A DNA stretch of 64,000 nt from NCBI RefSeq assembly GCF_002278075.1, contig NZ_CP022991.1, positions 600,982 to 664,981 of the forward strand. Reading direction: 5' to 3'. The DNA comes from Paraburkholderia aromaticivorans (GTDB lineage Bacteria > Pseudomonadota > Gammaproteobacteria > Burkholderiales > Burkholderiaceae). The translations under genes were made by a program, and so were the position numbers. The notes beneath the pieces are model-generated. The model did not search any database and had not been told where the DNA came from. It was given only the letters and a program-made list of their open reading frames with translations. Shown in pieces: positions 9,940 to 18,553 of the stretch. Every line of letters begins with the position of its first letter. The stretch's first letter is position 1.

Positions 9940-10950
9940 ATGAGAGCGATTCCAAAGGTCATTCACATTATCTGGCTTGGTGGAGACATTCCACGATGCA
10001 ACCGCGATTGCATCGTGACGTTCCCGAGACTGAACCCGAACTGGGAAGTGAATCTGTGGATCGACGCCAACCAGTTGCTGACCGGTGAACGTCGCCGTCA
10101 GATCGCCGCGCATTACACGAACGCGACGACTCCGAAGGTCACACCGGAACGATGGAAGGAAGTGGCCGATACGCTCGGCAAACAGGGCGGCGATGCCGCC
10201 ACGATCAAGTATCTGGATCAATACCTGAATCAGCGCGGTGAAGCGCTGCAAGGCATGCGCGTGCAGCAGATCAACTCGATCATGAATTTCTGCAACGCCA
10301 ACGGAATCAGGCTGCGCGAAGTGCAGCGCGATCTGAGGATGGGCAGGAACGCCGCCATCTATCGCAAGGAACTCGTGAATCGCGGCGGCAACTTCGGTTC
10401 GGCAAGCGATATTCTGCGTATCGAGATTCTGCTCCAGCACGGCGGCATTTATGCCGATACCGACGTGAGTTGCGTCAGCCCACTCGGCGACATTATTTGC
10501 CATCAGTCTTACCCGCGCTTTTCCGCCGTCAGCATTGCGTGGCACCGCGGTATCACCACGCAGAACTGGCTCAGCGACGACTGGTGGAGAAACAACATCA
10601 GGACAGACCAGCAACCGGCCATCAGCAATTCCATCATCGCGGCTCACGCGGGCAGCAGCGGGCTGAAGTCGTACAAATCGTTGATTCACCGAAACTTCAA
10701 GGCGCTCAAGAGCAAGGAAGAGTTGCGCCAGCAGTACATGCACGACGTGCGCGGCTCGACCATCAAGATGACCGGACCGAGCGCGGCCGCCGAGAGTTCG
10801 GGATTCAAGAAAGTGCGCGACACGATGGCGGAATCACAGATGGCATCTCAGGACGCGGATCAGAAACTGCGCGACTCGCTTTTCATGCGAGACAACTGGT
10901 ATTTCCCGATGAATACGGTGCGCGACGCCTACTTTCACGACTGGTTATGA
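9940..10950 (+). CDS. DXD glycosyltransferase, candidate T6SS effector (TcdA/TcdB-like fold)
   Basis: 336 aa. The N-terminal PKVIHIIWLGGDIP motif (residues 5-18) opens a GT-A fold of the sugar-binding DXD family. The core motif runs ASDILR (155-160) then GGIYADTDV, with the metal/nucleotide-sugar aspartates at D173 and D175. This arrangement is shared by clostridial TcdA/TcdB glucosyltransferase domains and by OCH1/capsule-type transferases. No signal peptide or membrane segment is visible. It sits three bases after clpV and directly before a YopT-like protease and vgrG, the usual place for T6SS cargo. I infer a secreted effector modifying a host protein; a polysaccharide-modifying enzyme is the alternative. 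No immunity-like gene is beside it. Confidence 0.7.
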   Translation: MRAIPKVIHIIWLGGDIPRCNRDCIVTFPRLNPNWEVNLWIDANQLLTGERRRQIAAHYTNATTPKVTPERWKEVADTLGKQGGDAATIKYLDQYLNQRGEALQGMRVQQINSIMNFCNANGIRLREVQRDLRMGRNAAIYRKELVNRGGNFGSASDILRIEILLQHGGIYADTDVSCVSPLGDIICHQSYPRFSAVSIAWHRGITTQNWLSDDWWRNNIRTDQQPAISNSIIAAHAGSSGLKSYKSLIHRNFKALKSKEELRQQYMHDVRGSTIKMTGPSAAAESSGFKKVRDTMAESQMASQDADQKLRDSLFMRDNWYFPMNTVRDAYFHDWL

Positions 10951-10986
10951 CGGGCCGCACCGCGCCACTTAAACAACGAGGAAACA

Positions 10987-11595
10987 ATGGAACAGCCGAC
11001 ATTCGTATTCAGGCAGAACGACCTTCTGCGAGGCATGACAAGCGATCTGGCCAAGGGCGCCTGCTGGGGGCTCTCGGTGAAATGGCTGCGTGACTGCTTT
11101 TCAGGCGGTCCGAGTGTGGCGGGCCTGGGCATTACGCACGGCCTGACGGCGTCCGAGGGGTTGAAGGATCATGCGCAGTACGGCAACCAGTTCCTGAGCA
11201 ATAGTTCGGACGACAACAACCTGTCGAACGGTATCGTCATGCTCTCTCAAGGCAGACTGGACGGCGAACGCGATACCGACGCGGACAACCCCGTTGCGCC
11301 GGGCATGCTTTCGCTGGGCCGCGCGATGAGTATTTCCGCGACGTTGACCAAGGCTAACGGCAACTATTTCGGCATGGTCATTTTCGCGTGCTCTTTTGGC
11401 CGGCACGCGATGGCGGTCACGAAATGGCGCAATGTGTGGGCGCTTTTCGATCCCAACTTCGGCACGTGGACTTATGTCGGGGACAGCCGCGGCGGCGCGC
11501 CGGCGAAATTCGCAACGCTCCTGAAAGACAACTTCGACACCTACAAGGTCACGGATGTCAAGCTGCTCAAGATCAAACGGTTGTTCACGGACTAG
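10987..11595 (+). CDS. YopT/AvrPphB-type (C58) cysteine protease, candidate T6SS effector
   Basis: 202 aa with a GAGGAAAC ribosome-binding site. Three segments match the C58 papain-like triad in order and spacing: GACWGLSVKWL with C26, FGRHAMAV with H140, and WALFDPNFGTW with D155. C58 proteases such as YopT cleave membrane-anchored Rho GTPases and AvrPphB cleaves the plant kinase PBS1. There is no export signal. It lies between the DXD glycosyltransferase and vgrG, 127 bases before the latter, so delivery by this T6SS is a reasonable inference. The triad is seen in the sequence; the substrate is unknown. No neighbouring immunity gene is recognisable, which fits a eukaryotic rather than bacterial target. 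Confidence 0.75.
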   Translation: MEQPTFVFRQNDLLRGMTSDLAKGACWGLSVKWLRDCFSGGPSVAGLGITHGLTASEGLKDHAQYGNQFLSNSSDDNNLSNGIVMLSQGRLDGERDTDADNPVAPGMLSLGRAMSISATLTKANGNYFGMVIFACSFGRHAMAVTKWRNVWALFDPNFGTWTYVGDSRGGAPAKFATLLKDNFDTYKVTDVKLLKIKRLFTD

Positions 11596-11722
11596 TCTCG
11601 CGGGCGTTGCGCGGCCGTCCGCCCGGCCGCGTGAGCCGAATTTTCAAGATTGACGGAATAGATGAGCGTGGCTGGCTGTTATTTGTCGTTAAGCACATCG
11701 ACAAACGCACGCGAATCTTTCC

Positions 11723-13615
11723 ATGGCTCACGCAATTACACTCAGCTCCAATCTCGGCAACAGTCTGCTGTTTTCGAACATGAGCGCGACCGAAGCACTC
11801 GGGCGGCTGTTTTCGTACCGGCTCGAAGCGATCAGCAGGAACGCCGCGATCGATCTGCGCGCGCTGCTCGGCACGCCGATGACCGTGAAACTCGTCACGC
11901 CGCAGAGCTATACCCGCTATTTCAACGGCATGGTGTGCGAGTGTGAACAGGGCGGCTTCGTCACGATCGACGACGTGCGTTACGCGGTCTACACCTTCGT
12001 GCTGGTGCCGAAACCATGGCTGGCGACGCGCCGGCGCGACTGCCGAATTTACCGCAGCATGAGCGTGCCGCAGATTATTCAGTCGGTGCTCGGCGACATC
12101 GGCTATAGCGACGTGAAGCCGAGCCTCACAGCGAGCTACCCGGCGCGCGACTGCTGCGTGCAATACCGCGAGAGCGACTTCGACTTCATCAGCCGTTTGA
12201 TGGAGCAGGAAGGTATCTACTATTTTTTCACACACTCCGAAGGCACGCACACCATGGTGCTTGCCGACGCGCTCGGCGCGCATACCACCGTGCCCGGTTT
12301 CGGGCAGATTCCGTATGCGCCGCCAACCGAGCGCGGCAAGCGCATGATGGCGTCGATCAGCGAATGGCAAACCGCGCGTTCGCTGAACTCGGCGCGCGTG
12401 CAGTTCGACGATTACGACTACTTGAAGCCGAAAGCGTCGCTACTTGCTACCGAAGAACTGACTGACAAGGACGAGGCCTCGAACGTGAGCGGTCTCGATG
12501 CGTACGACTATTCGTACGGCCACGTCGGTCACGACCAGCGTCTCGCGGACGGCCAGCGCTACGCGCAGGTGCGCGCGGATGCGTTGAACGTGCCGCTTTT
12601 CACGAGTTCGGGCCACACGGACGCATGCGGCCTCGCCACCGGCGCGCTGTTCCGGCTCAAGGATTTTCCGGCCGCCGAGGCAAACCAGGAATATCTTGTG
12701 ATCGGGACCGAGATGCGTCTGGTCGAACCGGACTACGTGACAGGCGGCGGTGCGGACGACGCCGAAGAACCATTCCGTTGCGCTTTCGAGGTGATCCGTA
12801 GCCGTCAGCCGTTTCGCACGATGCAGGCCACGCCGCGTCCGCTGATCGCGGGCTTGCAGACTGCGGTGGTCTACGGCGATACGCCCGAGGACATCGCCGT
12901 GGATAAATACGGTCGCGTGCAGGTCACGTTTTTCTGGAGCCGGCCCGGCAAACCGCACGCGGAGAACTCATGCCCGGTGCGGGTCGCGCAGATGTGGGCC
13001 GGCAAGCGCTGGGGCGCGCAGTTCATTCCGCGCGTGGGTCAGGAAGTCGTGGTGAGTTTTCTCGACGGCAATCCGGACCGCCCGCTGATTATCGGCAGCG
13101 TCTACAACGCGGACAACATGCCGCCGTACAGCCTGCCGGACAACAGGACGCAGAGCGGCGTGAAAAGCCGCAGTCACGCTGGCGGCGGCAGCGAGGACTA
13201 CAACGAAATCCGTTTCGAGGACAGGAAGGGCGGCGAGCAGGTGCTGATTCATGCGCAGAAGGATTTGCGCGAAGAGTCCGAGCACGATCACGATGTGCAG
13301 GTCGCGCACAACTACACGTTGAGCGCGGGCAACCAGATCAAACTCGTCACGGGTCTCGCGAGCATCACCATGAACAGTTCCGGCGAGATCGCGATTCAGG
13401 GCACCAATATCACGATCAATGGCGACATGAACGTGACGATGAGTTCCGGCCTCGCCATGGAAATCAACTCCAAGGCCAATCTGAACGTGAGTTCGGTTGC
13501 GGCGATGGAGGTGTTGTCCGAGGCCGATTGCCTCGTGCAGTCGACCAATCTGCAATTGATCGGCACCGCCACGGCGATTCTCGGCGGCGCCGCTCCGATG
13601 ATTCTGCCGTTATGA
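11723..13615 (+). CDS. vgrG: VgrG (TssI), T6SS spike tip protein
   Basis: 630 aa. The N-terminal gp27-like part carries SYRLEAIS and RYFNGMVCECEQGGF, followed by the CVQYRESDFDFISRLMEQEG motif (about 150-170). The gp5 OB-fold has GRVQVTFFWSRPG and the RVGQEVVVSFLDGNPDRP motif (about residues 435-455). A C-terminal beta-helix of repetitive strands ends at APMILPL with no extra effector domain. VgrG trimers cap the Hcp tube and carry cargo. No PAAR, DUF4123 or other adaptor gene is seen next to it. The stop overlaps the next gene in ATGA. Confidence 0.94.
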   Translation: MAHAITLSSNLGNSLLFSNMSATEALGRLFSYRLEAISRNAAIDLRALLGTPMTVKLVTPQSYTRYFNGMVCECEQGGFVTIDDVRYAVYTFVLVPKPWLATRRRDCRIYRSMSVPQIIQSVLGDIGYSDVKPSLTASYPARDCCVQYRESDFDFISRLMEQEGIYYFFTHSEGTHTMVLADALGAHTTVPGFGQIPYAPPTERGKRMMASISEWQTARSLNSARVQFDDYDYLKPKASLLATEELTDKDEASNVSGLDAYDYSYGHVGHDQRLADGQRYAQVRADALNVPLFTSSGHTDACGLATGALFRLKDFPAAEANQEYLVIGTEMRLVEPDYVTGGGADDAEEPFRCAFEVIRSRQPFRTMQATPRPLIAGLQTAVVYGDTPEDIAVDKYGRVQVTFFWSRPGKPHAENSCPVRVAQMWAGKRWGAQFIPRVGQEVVVSFLDGNPDRPLIIGSVYNADNMPPYSLPDNRTQSGVKSRSHAGGGSEDYNEIRFEDRKGGEQVLIHAQKDLREESEHDHDVQVAHNYTLSAGNQIKLVTGLASITMNSSGEIAIQGTNITINGDMNVTMSSGLAMEINSKANLNVSSVAAMEVLSEADCLVQSTNLQLIGTATAILGGAAPMILPL

Positions 13616-14160
13616 GCGCGCTTCTCGACGCCGCCCGGCAGATGCAGTTGTCCGCGCCGGCGCAGGCCCGTCTGCAGGTCGCCATGACGCCGTTTGCGGC
13701 CGTGCGCACGCTGCTCGACGACGGATTGACGGCCGACGCCTTGAGCCTGCTCGCGCGCCTTTTGCCGCGCCGTTACGCGGTGGCGTGGGTGTGTCAGTGC
13801 GGCAGCCGTCAGACGCTGGACGATCGCGACCGTGCGGGGCTCGCGCTGGCCGAGGCATGGGTGCGCGATCCGCGCGAGACGCATCGCGCGAGCGCGGCGA
13901 AGTTCGCGAGCGAGCACCGTTACCGCAGCATCGGCGCGTGGTCGGCCGCCGCCGCAGGCTGGACCGGCGGCAACCTGAATCCGCGCTACGAGCAGCCGAC
14001 TCCGCCGCCCGAACATCTCACCGCGCTCGCCGCGATGGCGGCCGTGAACTACATGGCCGCGCTGGTCCCCGTGCAACTCGACGCGCGCCGCACGGCGTTC
14101 GTGCGCGACGCGCTGGGCCTGCTCGGCGTTCCTAACGGCATCGACGGAGGTATTCAATGA
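13612..14160 (+). CDS. Small T6SS-linked protein of unknown function (DUF6931-like)
   Basis: 182 aa starting at ATG 13612, inside the ATGA overlap with vgrG; it also overlaps the FHA gene by four bases, so it is part of one coupled block. The sequence is Ala-rich and helical, with RRYAVAWVCQCGSR, GLALAEAWVRDP and a conserved-looking AAGWTGGNL segment, then ALAAMAAVNYMAAL. It resembles a family I remember as DUF6931, found beside vgrG/FHA genes in T6SS loci; that name is from memory. A role in VgrG or effector loading is possible but unproven. Confidence 0.6.
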   Translation: MSALLDAARQMQLSAPAQARLQVAMTPFAAVRTLLDDGLTADALSLLARLLPRRYAVAWVCQCGSRQTLDDRDRAGLALAEAWVRDPRETHRASAAKFASEHRYRSIGAWSAAAAGWTGGNLNPRYEQPTPPPEHLTALAAMAAVNYMAALVPVQLDARRTAFVRDALGLLGVPNGIDGGIQ

Positions 14161-15743
14161 GCACGATGCAAAGCCTGACTCTGTCGGTGCAGGGCGAGCG
14201 AGCCGAGCGCCTGGGCGCGCGCCGCGAACACGAGTTTGGATGCCGCGACGGCAGCATTGGCCGCTCGGACGAGTGCGACTGGGTGCTCGGGGCGGAGGGC
14301 GTGTCGCGTCTGCACGCGCTGGTGCGGTATGTGAACGGCCTCTACTTCATCGAAGACCGCAGCACCAACGGCATGTTGCTAAACGGCACATCGCTGCAAC
14401 GCGGCGAGCCGGTCACGCTGAAACATGGCGACCGCTTGCAGATCGACACGTTCGTCATCGACGTACATATGAAGGGCGAGACGGCGACGCAGTGGAACGC
14501 GTTGAACGATAACGAACGCACGGCAGCGACCGCTGCGGCGGGTCGGGATTCGGTTCATTCGGCTCCATCCTTGCCCGCTGCGTCCTCGCCGAAGAACGTC
14601 AATCCGCTCGATCTGAGTCTGCTGCTCGCGTCGCGGGGCGAAGATGTTGCCGTTGCCCAGCACGGCGAGGCACATGGTGGCGGCCTGATTCCCGGCGCCG
14701 CCGATGCCGCACCCGGCGCGATTCTCGATCCGCTTGCGATGTTCGACGCACCGTCGTCGTACGGCGAGGACGCGCAGGCATCGCCGCCGCCCAACGAAGG
14801 CTGGAATCACACGCCTGCCGTATCCGACCGCTTTCATCCGCCGCAAGTTGAAGCAGTTCGCGCGAGCGCTCCGCTGTTGCCGGACGATTGGGATGTGATG
14901 AGCAGTCATGTGGCGTCGCGCGTCGAGTCGCGGTCGAATGACTCGCCGCTCGCGACCCCAGCGCAAATGCCGCGCGATGTGCCTGCTTCGCAGCCGCATG
15001 CGAGTGCGCCTGAGCGGCTGGCAGAAGGGCAGCCGGAACTGCAGTCGTTATTGCAGTCGCAAGCACAGCCGCAGTCTTCCGCTGAAGCACCGTCGGCAAA
15101 ACTCCCTGTGCATCAAGAGCAGGCACTGCAAAGCCCAACGCCTGCCAAGGGGCCCACGTCTTTACCCAACGCAGCGCATCCCCACGCGACAGCGCCAGCA
15201 TCAGCCGCTTCACGCGCATCAGCCGCTGCGCCTCCATCGCCCGAACTCGACGAAATGCTCCACATCGCCGTGGACACGATGATGGACGTGCTGCGCGCGC
15301 GTGCCGAACTGAAGAACAGTTTTCGCCTGCCCGCCACGCTGATCCAGCGCGCCGAGAACAACCCGCTGAAGTTCGCGCCGACCGCGCAGGAAGCGGTCAA
15401 AAAGCTGTTCGCGCCGCCGGACCAGGGCTTTCTGTGCGGCAGCGCGGCGCTCAACGACGCTGCCACCGACATCCGTAATCACCAGATGGCGATGCTGGCC
15501 GGCGTGCGCGCCGCGTTCGATTCGATGCTCGCGCAGTTTGACCCCGCGCGTATCGAAGAGACCGAAGGCGTCGCTGCGCGGCGTTTGTCGTTCGGTGGTC
15601 GGCCGAGTCATTGGGAACGCTACAAAGTGCAGTTCGACGCGCTCACACGAAATCCCGACGAGTGCTTCCAGCGCCTGTTCGGCGACGAATTCGCGCGGGC
15701 TTACGAAGCACAACTTGCGCGTCTGAAACACCGTCGTGACTAA
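14157..15743 (+). CDS. tagH: FHA-domain T6SS regulator (TagH/Fha-type)
   Basis: 528 aa. The N-terminal 100 residues form an FHA domain with GSIGRSDECDWVL, the SRLHA motif and RSTNGMLLNG, the residues that bind phosphothreonine. A long low-complexity Ala/Pro/Gln/Ser linker (about 120-355) follows. The C-terminal domain (about 360-528), with MLHIAVDTMMDVLRAR, NPLKFAPTAQEAVKKLF and SHWERYKVQFDAL, is the TagH/ImpI C-terminal type. FHA proteins are the phosphorylation-responsive switch of T6SS assembly, countered by PppA, which is present at 23613-24332. The matching kinase PpkA is not in this window. Confidence 0.9.
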   Translation: MSTMQSLTLSVQGERAERLGARREHEFGCRDGSIGRSDECDWVLGAEGVSRLHALVRYVNGLYFIEDRSTNGMLLNGTSLQRGEPVTLKHGDRLQIDTFVIDVHMKGETATQWNALNDNERTAATAAAGRDSVHSAPSLPAASSPKNVNPLDLSLLLASRGEDVAVAQHGEAHGGGLIPGAADAAPGAILDPLAMFDAPSSYGEDAQASPPPNEGWNHTPAVSDRFHPPQVEAVRASAPLLPDDWDVMSSHVASRVESRSNDSPLATPAQMPRDVPASQPHASAPERLAEGQPELQSLLQSQAQPQSSAEAPSAKLPVHQEQALQSPTPAKGPTSLPNAAHPHATAPASAASRASAAAPPSPELDEMLHIAVDTMMDVLRARAELKNSFRLPATLIQRAENNPLKFAPTAQEAVKKLFAPPDQGFLCGSAALNDAATDIRNHQMAMLAGVRAAFDSMLAQFDPARIEETEGVAARRLSFGGRPSHWERYKVQFDALTRNPDECFQRLFGDEFARAYEAQLARLKHRRD

Positions 15744-15838
15744 GCAGCGCGCCTCGACCGCAGTCCATGATCACGAAGACCGAGACGAAGAAGTTACGAC
15801 GCGCCAACGCATCGACACACCAGGATTGACGTATAGCC

Positions 15839-17176
15839 ATGACCCAAAGCAACAAAGTCATATGGAGCGAAGGCCTGTTCTTGCGGCCTCAGCACATGCA
15901 GCAACAGGAGCGCTATTTCGAGCGCTACGTGGAATTGCGCACGGGCGGTTTGCGTCCTTATGCGTGGGGCTTCCAGGAACTGGAGCTCGAAACGGATCTG
16001 CTGGCAATCGGCAAGCTCGGCATCAAGCGCGCGCGCGGCGTATTCCCCGACGGCACGCCGTTCTCGATGCCCGGCGACGATCCGCTGCCGCCGCCGCTCG
16101 ACATCGACTTGAACCTGCGCGACCAGACCGTGCATCTGACGATGCCGCTGCGCTCCGCGACGCAACCCGATAGCGCATGGCCCGGCGCCGCCAGCGACCA
16201 ATTGCACCGTTTCCGCGTGCACGAAACCGAAGCGCGCGATGCGTCGGGCAGCATGGAAGGGCTCACGACGCTCGAAGTGGCCGGCATGAGTACACGTCTG
16301 CTGCCCGAGTCGCAGCCGAACGAAGGGCTCACGCAGATTCCGCTCGCTCGCGTGGTCGAATGCCGCGCGGACCGCCGCGTGATTCTGGACGAAGGTTTCA
16401 TGCCCACGGCGTTGCACACCGAAGCCGCCGCCCGGCTCGTAACGTTTCTGTCCGAGTTGCTTGGTCTCCTGCATCAGCGCGGCGAAGCGCTGGCGAACCG
16501 GGTCGCGCAAACGGATCGCGGCGGCGCGGCGGAGATCGCGGATTTTCTGATGCTGCAGGTGATCAACCGCTATCAGCCGCTCATCGCGCATCTGGCTGCC
16601 GCGCCGCTGCTGCATCCGGAAGCGCTGTACCGTCTGCTGCTCGAACTGGCGGGTGAACTTGCCACGTTCACGGCACCGGGCAAGCGCGCGCAGACGTTCC
16701 CGCCTTACCGGCACGAGTTGTTGCGCGGGAGTTTCGAGCCGCTGATCGCCGCGCTGCGGATCGCGCTGAGCGCGGTGCTCGAACAGAGCGCCGTGCCGAT
16801 TCCGCTGCAACAGCGCAAATACGGCGTGTGGGTTGGCGTGGTGCCCGATCCGACGCTGCTCGATACGGCGACCTTCGTGCTCGCCGCCAGGGCCGACATG
16901 AAGGCTGAAGATATGCGCCGCCAGTTGCCCACGCAATCGAAAATCGGTCCGGTGGAAAAGATCCGCGATCTGGTGAATCTGCAATTGCCCGGCATTGGCG
17001 TGTCGCCGATGGCGGTTGCGCCGCGTCAGTTGCCGTACACCTCCGGCTTCGTCTACTTCGAATGCGACCGCAATTCGGCGATGTGGCGCATGTTGAAAAC
17101 GTCGGGCGGCATCGCCATGCATTTCGGCAGCGGCTTCGCCGGCCTCGATCTGCAATGCTGGGCGGTGCGGGCATGA
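15839..17176 (+). CDS. tssK: T6SS baseplate-to-membrane connector TssK
   Basis: 445 aa. It begins with the highly conserved KVIWSEGLFLRPQHMQQQER segment and continues with YAWGFQELELE and GVFPDGTPFSMP, all TssK signatures. The C-terminal domain contains RQLPTQSKIGPVEKIRDLV and the VYFECDRNS motif. TssK trimers link the TssFG wedge to the TssJLM membrane complex. The gene ends in an ATGA overlap with tssL. A gap of 95 bases separates it from the FHA gene. Confidence 0.95.
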   Translation: MTQSNKVIWSEGLFLRPQHMQQQERYFERYVELRTGGLRPYAWGFQELELETDLLAIGKLGIKRARGVFPDGTPFSMPGDDPLPPPLDIDLNLRDQTVHLTMPLRSATQPDSAWPGAASDQLHRFRVHETEARDASGSMEGLTTLEVAGMSTRLLPESQPNEGLTQIPLARVVECRADRRVILDEGFMPTALHTEAAARLVTFLSELLGLLHQRGEALANRVAQTDRGGAAEIADFLMLQVINRYQPLIAHLAAAPLLHPEALYRLLLELAGELATFTAPGKRAQTFPPYRHELLRGSFEPLIAALRIALSAVLEQSAVPIPLQQRKYGVWVGVVPDPTLLDTATFVLAARADMKAEDMRRQLPTQSKIGPVEKIRDLVNLQLPGIGVSPMAVAPRQLPYTSGFVYFECDRNSAMWRMLKTSGGIAMHFGSGFAGLDLQCWAVRA

Positions 17177-18549
17177 GTACGAACCGTCGCAATCAGGATG
17201 AAACGCTGCCAGTGGACGCCACCGTGCTGCGCCCGCGCGATCACGCCAGCGTCAATGCAAACGCGACTGCAAACGCGGCCGCAAATGCACGTACCACCGC
17301 TGACGACGCAACCCACATCGTGCAGCCGCGCGCGTCCGTGCATGCCGCGCGCTATGCGCGGCGCGCCGAACTCGGCGATTTCATGAGCGGCGTGGCGAAC
17401 GCGTTGGTGCGCGCGGCCAATCCGCTGCTGCTGTTGACCGTGCAATTGCGGCATAGCGTGACGGCACCCACCGACATCCCACGGCTGCGCGAGCAGGCCG
17501 TCGCGCAGGTGCATAGTTTCGAGCGCTACGCGCAGGACGCCGGCATCAATTCGCAAACCGTCGTGGCCGCACGCTACGTGTTGTGCACGATGCTCGACGA
17601 GGCTGTCAACAATGCGCCGTGGGGCGACCTGAACGGCTGGGCGCAAAAGACGCTGCTGGTCACGTTTCACGGAGAAACGTATGGCGGCGCCAAGTTCTTC
17701 CAGATTCTCGACCGCCTGAGCGCGGACTTCTCGCGCCATCTCGATCTGATCGAATTGATGTATATCTGCCTCGCACTCGGTTTCGGCGGACGCTATCTGG
17801 TGGAGCCGGGCGGCCTCGGCCGTCTCGCCGACATTCAGGACGATCTGTACCGCCGCATTCGCGCGCTGCGCGAAGCGCCCGCTGCCGAACTCGCGCCGCA
17901 CTGGCGCGGCGTGGAAGATCGCCGCAATCCGGTCGTGCGTCACGTGCCGCTGTGGGTTGCGCTCGCAGCGTCGGCCGTAATCGTGCTCGGCGCATTCCTC
18001 TATTTCTTCACGCGTCTGAACGCCCTCGCCGAACCGGTCGGCGCGCAGCTCGCCGCTATCGGTCTCGACAGCGCGCCGCCGCCGCAGCGCGCCGTTGCGC
18101 CGGAAGTCGCCGCAAAAAGCCTGAAGGCATTGCTCGCGCCGCTCGAACAGACAGGCGGGCTGAGCGTCGACGAACAGGCGGATGGGCGCGACATCGTGCG
18201 ACTCGCGGCGGGCGCGTTGTTCCCGTCGGGCGGCGCCGATCTTGCGCCGGACGAAATTCCGTTGCTGCGCAGTGTTGCCGCTGCGCTGAACCAGGTGCGC
18301 GGCCGCGTAATCGTGGTCGGCCATACCGACGATCAGCCCGTGCACTCGCTGCAATTCAAGGACAACTTCGCGCTCTCGACGGCGCGTGCGCAAAACACGC
18401 TGGCGATTCTCGCGCAAGGTCTCGATGATCCGCGCCGTCTCGAAGCGAACGGCGCGGGCTCGTCACAACCGCTCGCGACGCCGCCGAACCTGCCGGCCAA
18501 CCGGGCGCGCAACCGGCGCGTGGAAATCCTGTACATCCCGGAGAACTGA
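17173..18549 (+). CDS. tssL: T6SS inner-membrane protein TssL (DotU) with OmpA-type domain
   Basis: 458 aa from ATG 17173 in the ATGA overlap with tssK. After an Ala/Asn-rich leader, the cytoplasmic DotU domain has NPLLLLTVQLRHS, VVAARYVLCTMLDEAVNNAPWG and GETYGGAKFFQILDRL. A single membrane segment lies near residues 256-278 (LWVALAASAVIVLGAFLYFF). The periplasmic part ends in an OmpA/peptidoglycan-binding domain with VVGHTDDQPV (about 379-388) and the NRARNRRVEI motif. The peptidoglycan-binding extension anchors the complex in the cell wall, which may matter because no tssJ lipoprotein gene is visible in the locus. Confidence 0.95.
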   Translation: MSTNRRNQDETLPVDATVLRPRDHASVNANATANAAANARTTADDATHIVQPRASVHAARYARRAELGDFMSGVANALVRAANPLLLLTVQLRHSVTAPTDIPRLREQAVAQVHSFERYAQDAGINSQTVVAARYVLCTMLDEAVNNAPWGDLNGWAQKTLLVTFHGETYGGAKFFQILDRLSADFSRHLDLIELMYICLALGFGGRYLVEPGGLGRLADIQDDLYRRIRALREAPAAELAPHWRGVEDRRNPVVRHVPLWVALAASAVIVLGAFLYFFTRLNALAEPVGAQLAAIGLDSAPPPQRAVAPEVAAKSLKALLAPLEQTGGLSVDEQADGRDIVRLAAGALFPSGGADLAPDEIPLLRSVAAALNQVRGRVIVVGHTDDQPVHSLQFKDNFALSTARAQNTLAILAQGLDDPRRLEANGAGSSQPLATPPNLPANRARNRRVEILYIPEN

Positions 18550-18553
18550 ACCC

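Noticed and set aside
8842..10743. 633-codon minus-strand frame opposite clpV and the glycosyltransferase gene
   Set aside because: Antisense artefact of codon bias; clpV on the plus strand has full AAA+ motifs.
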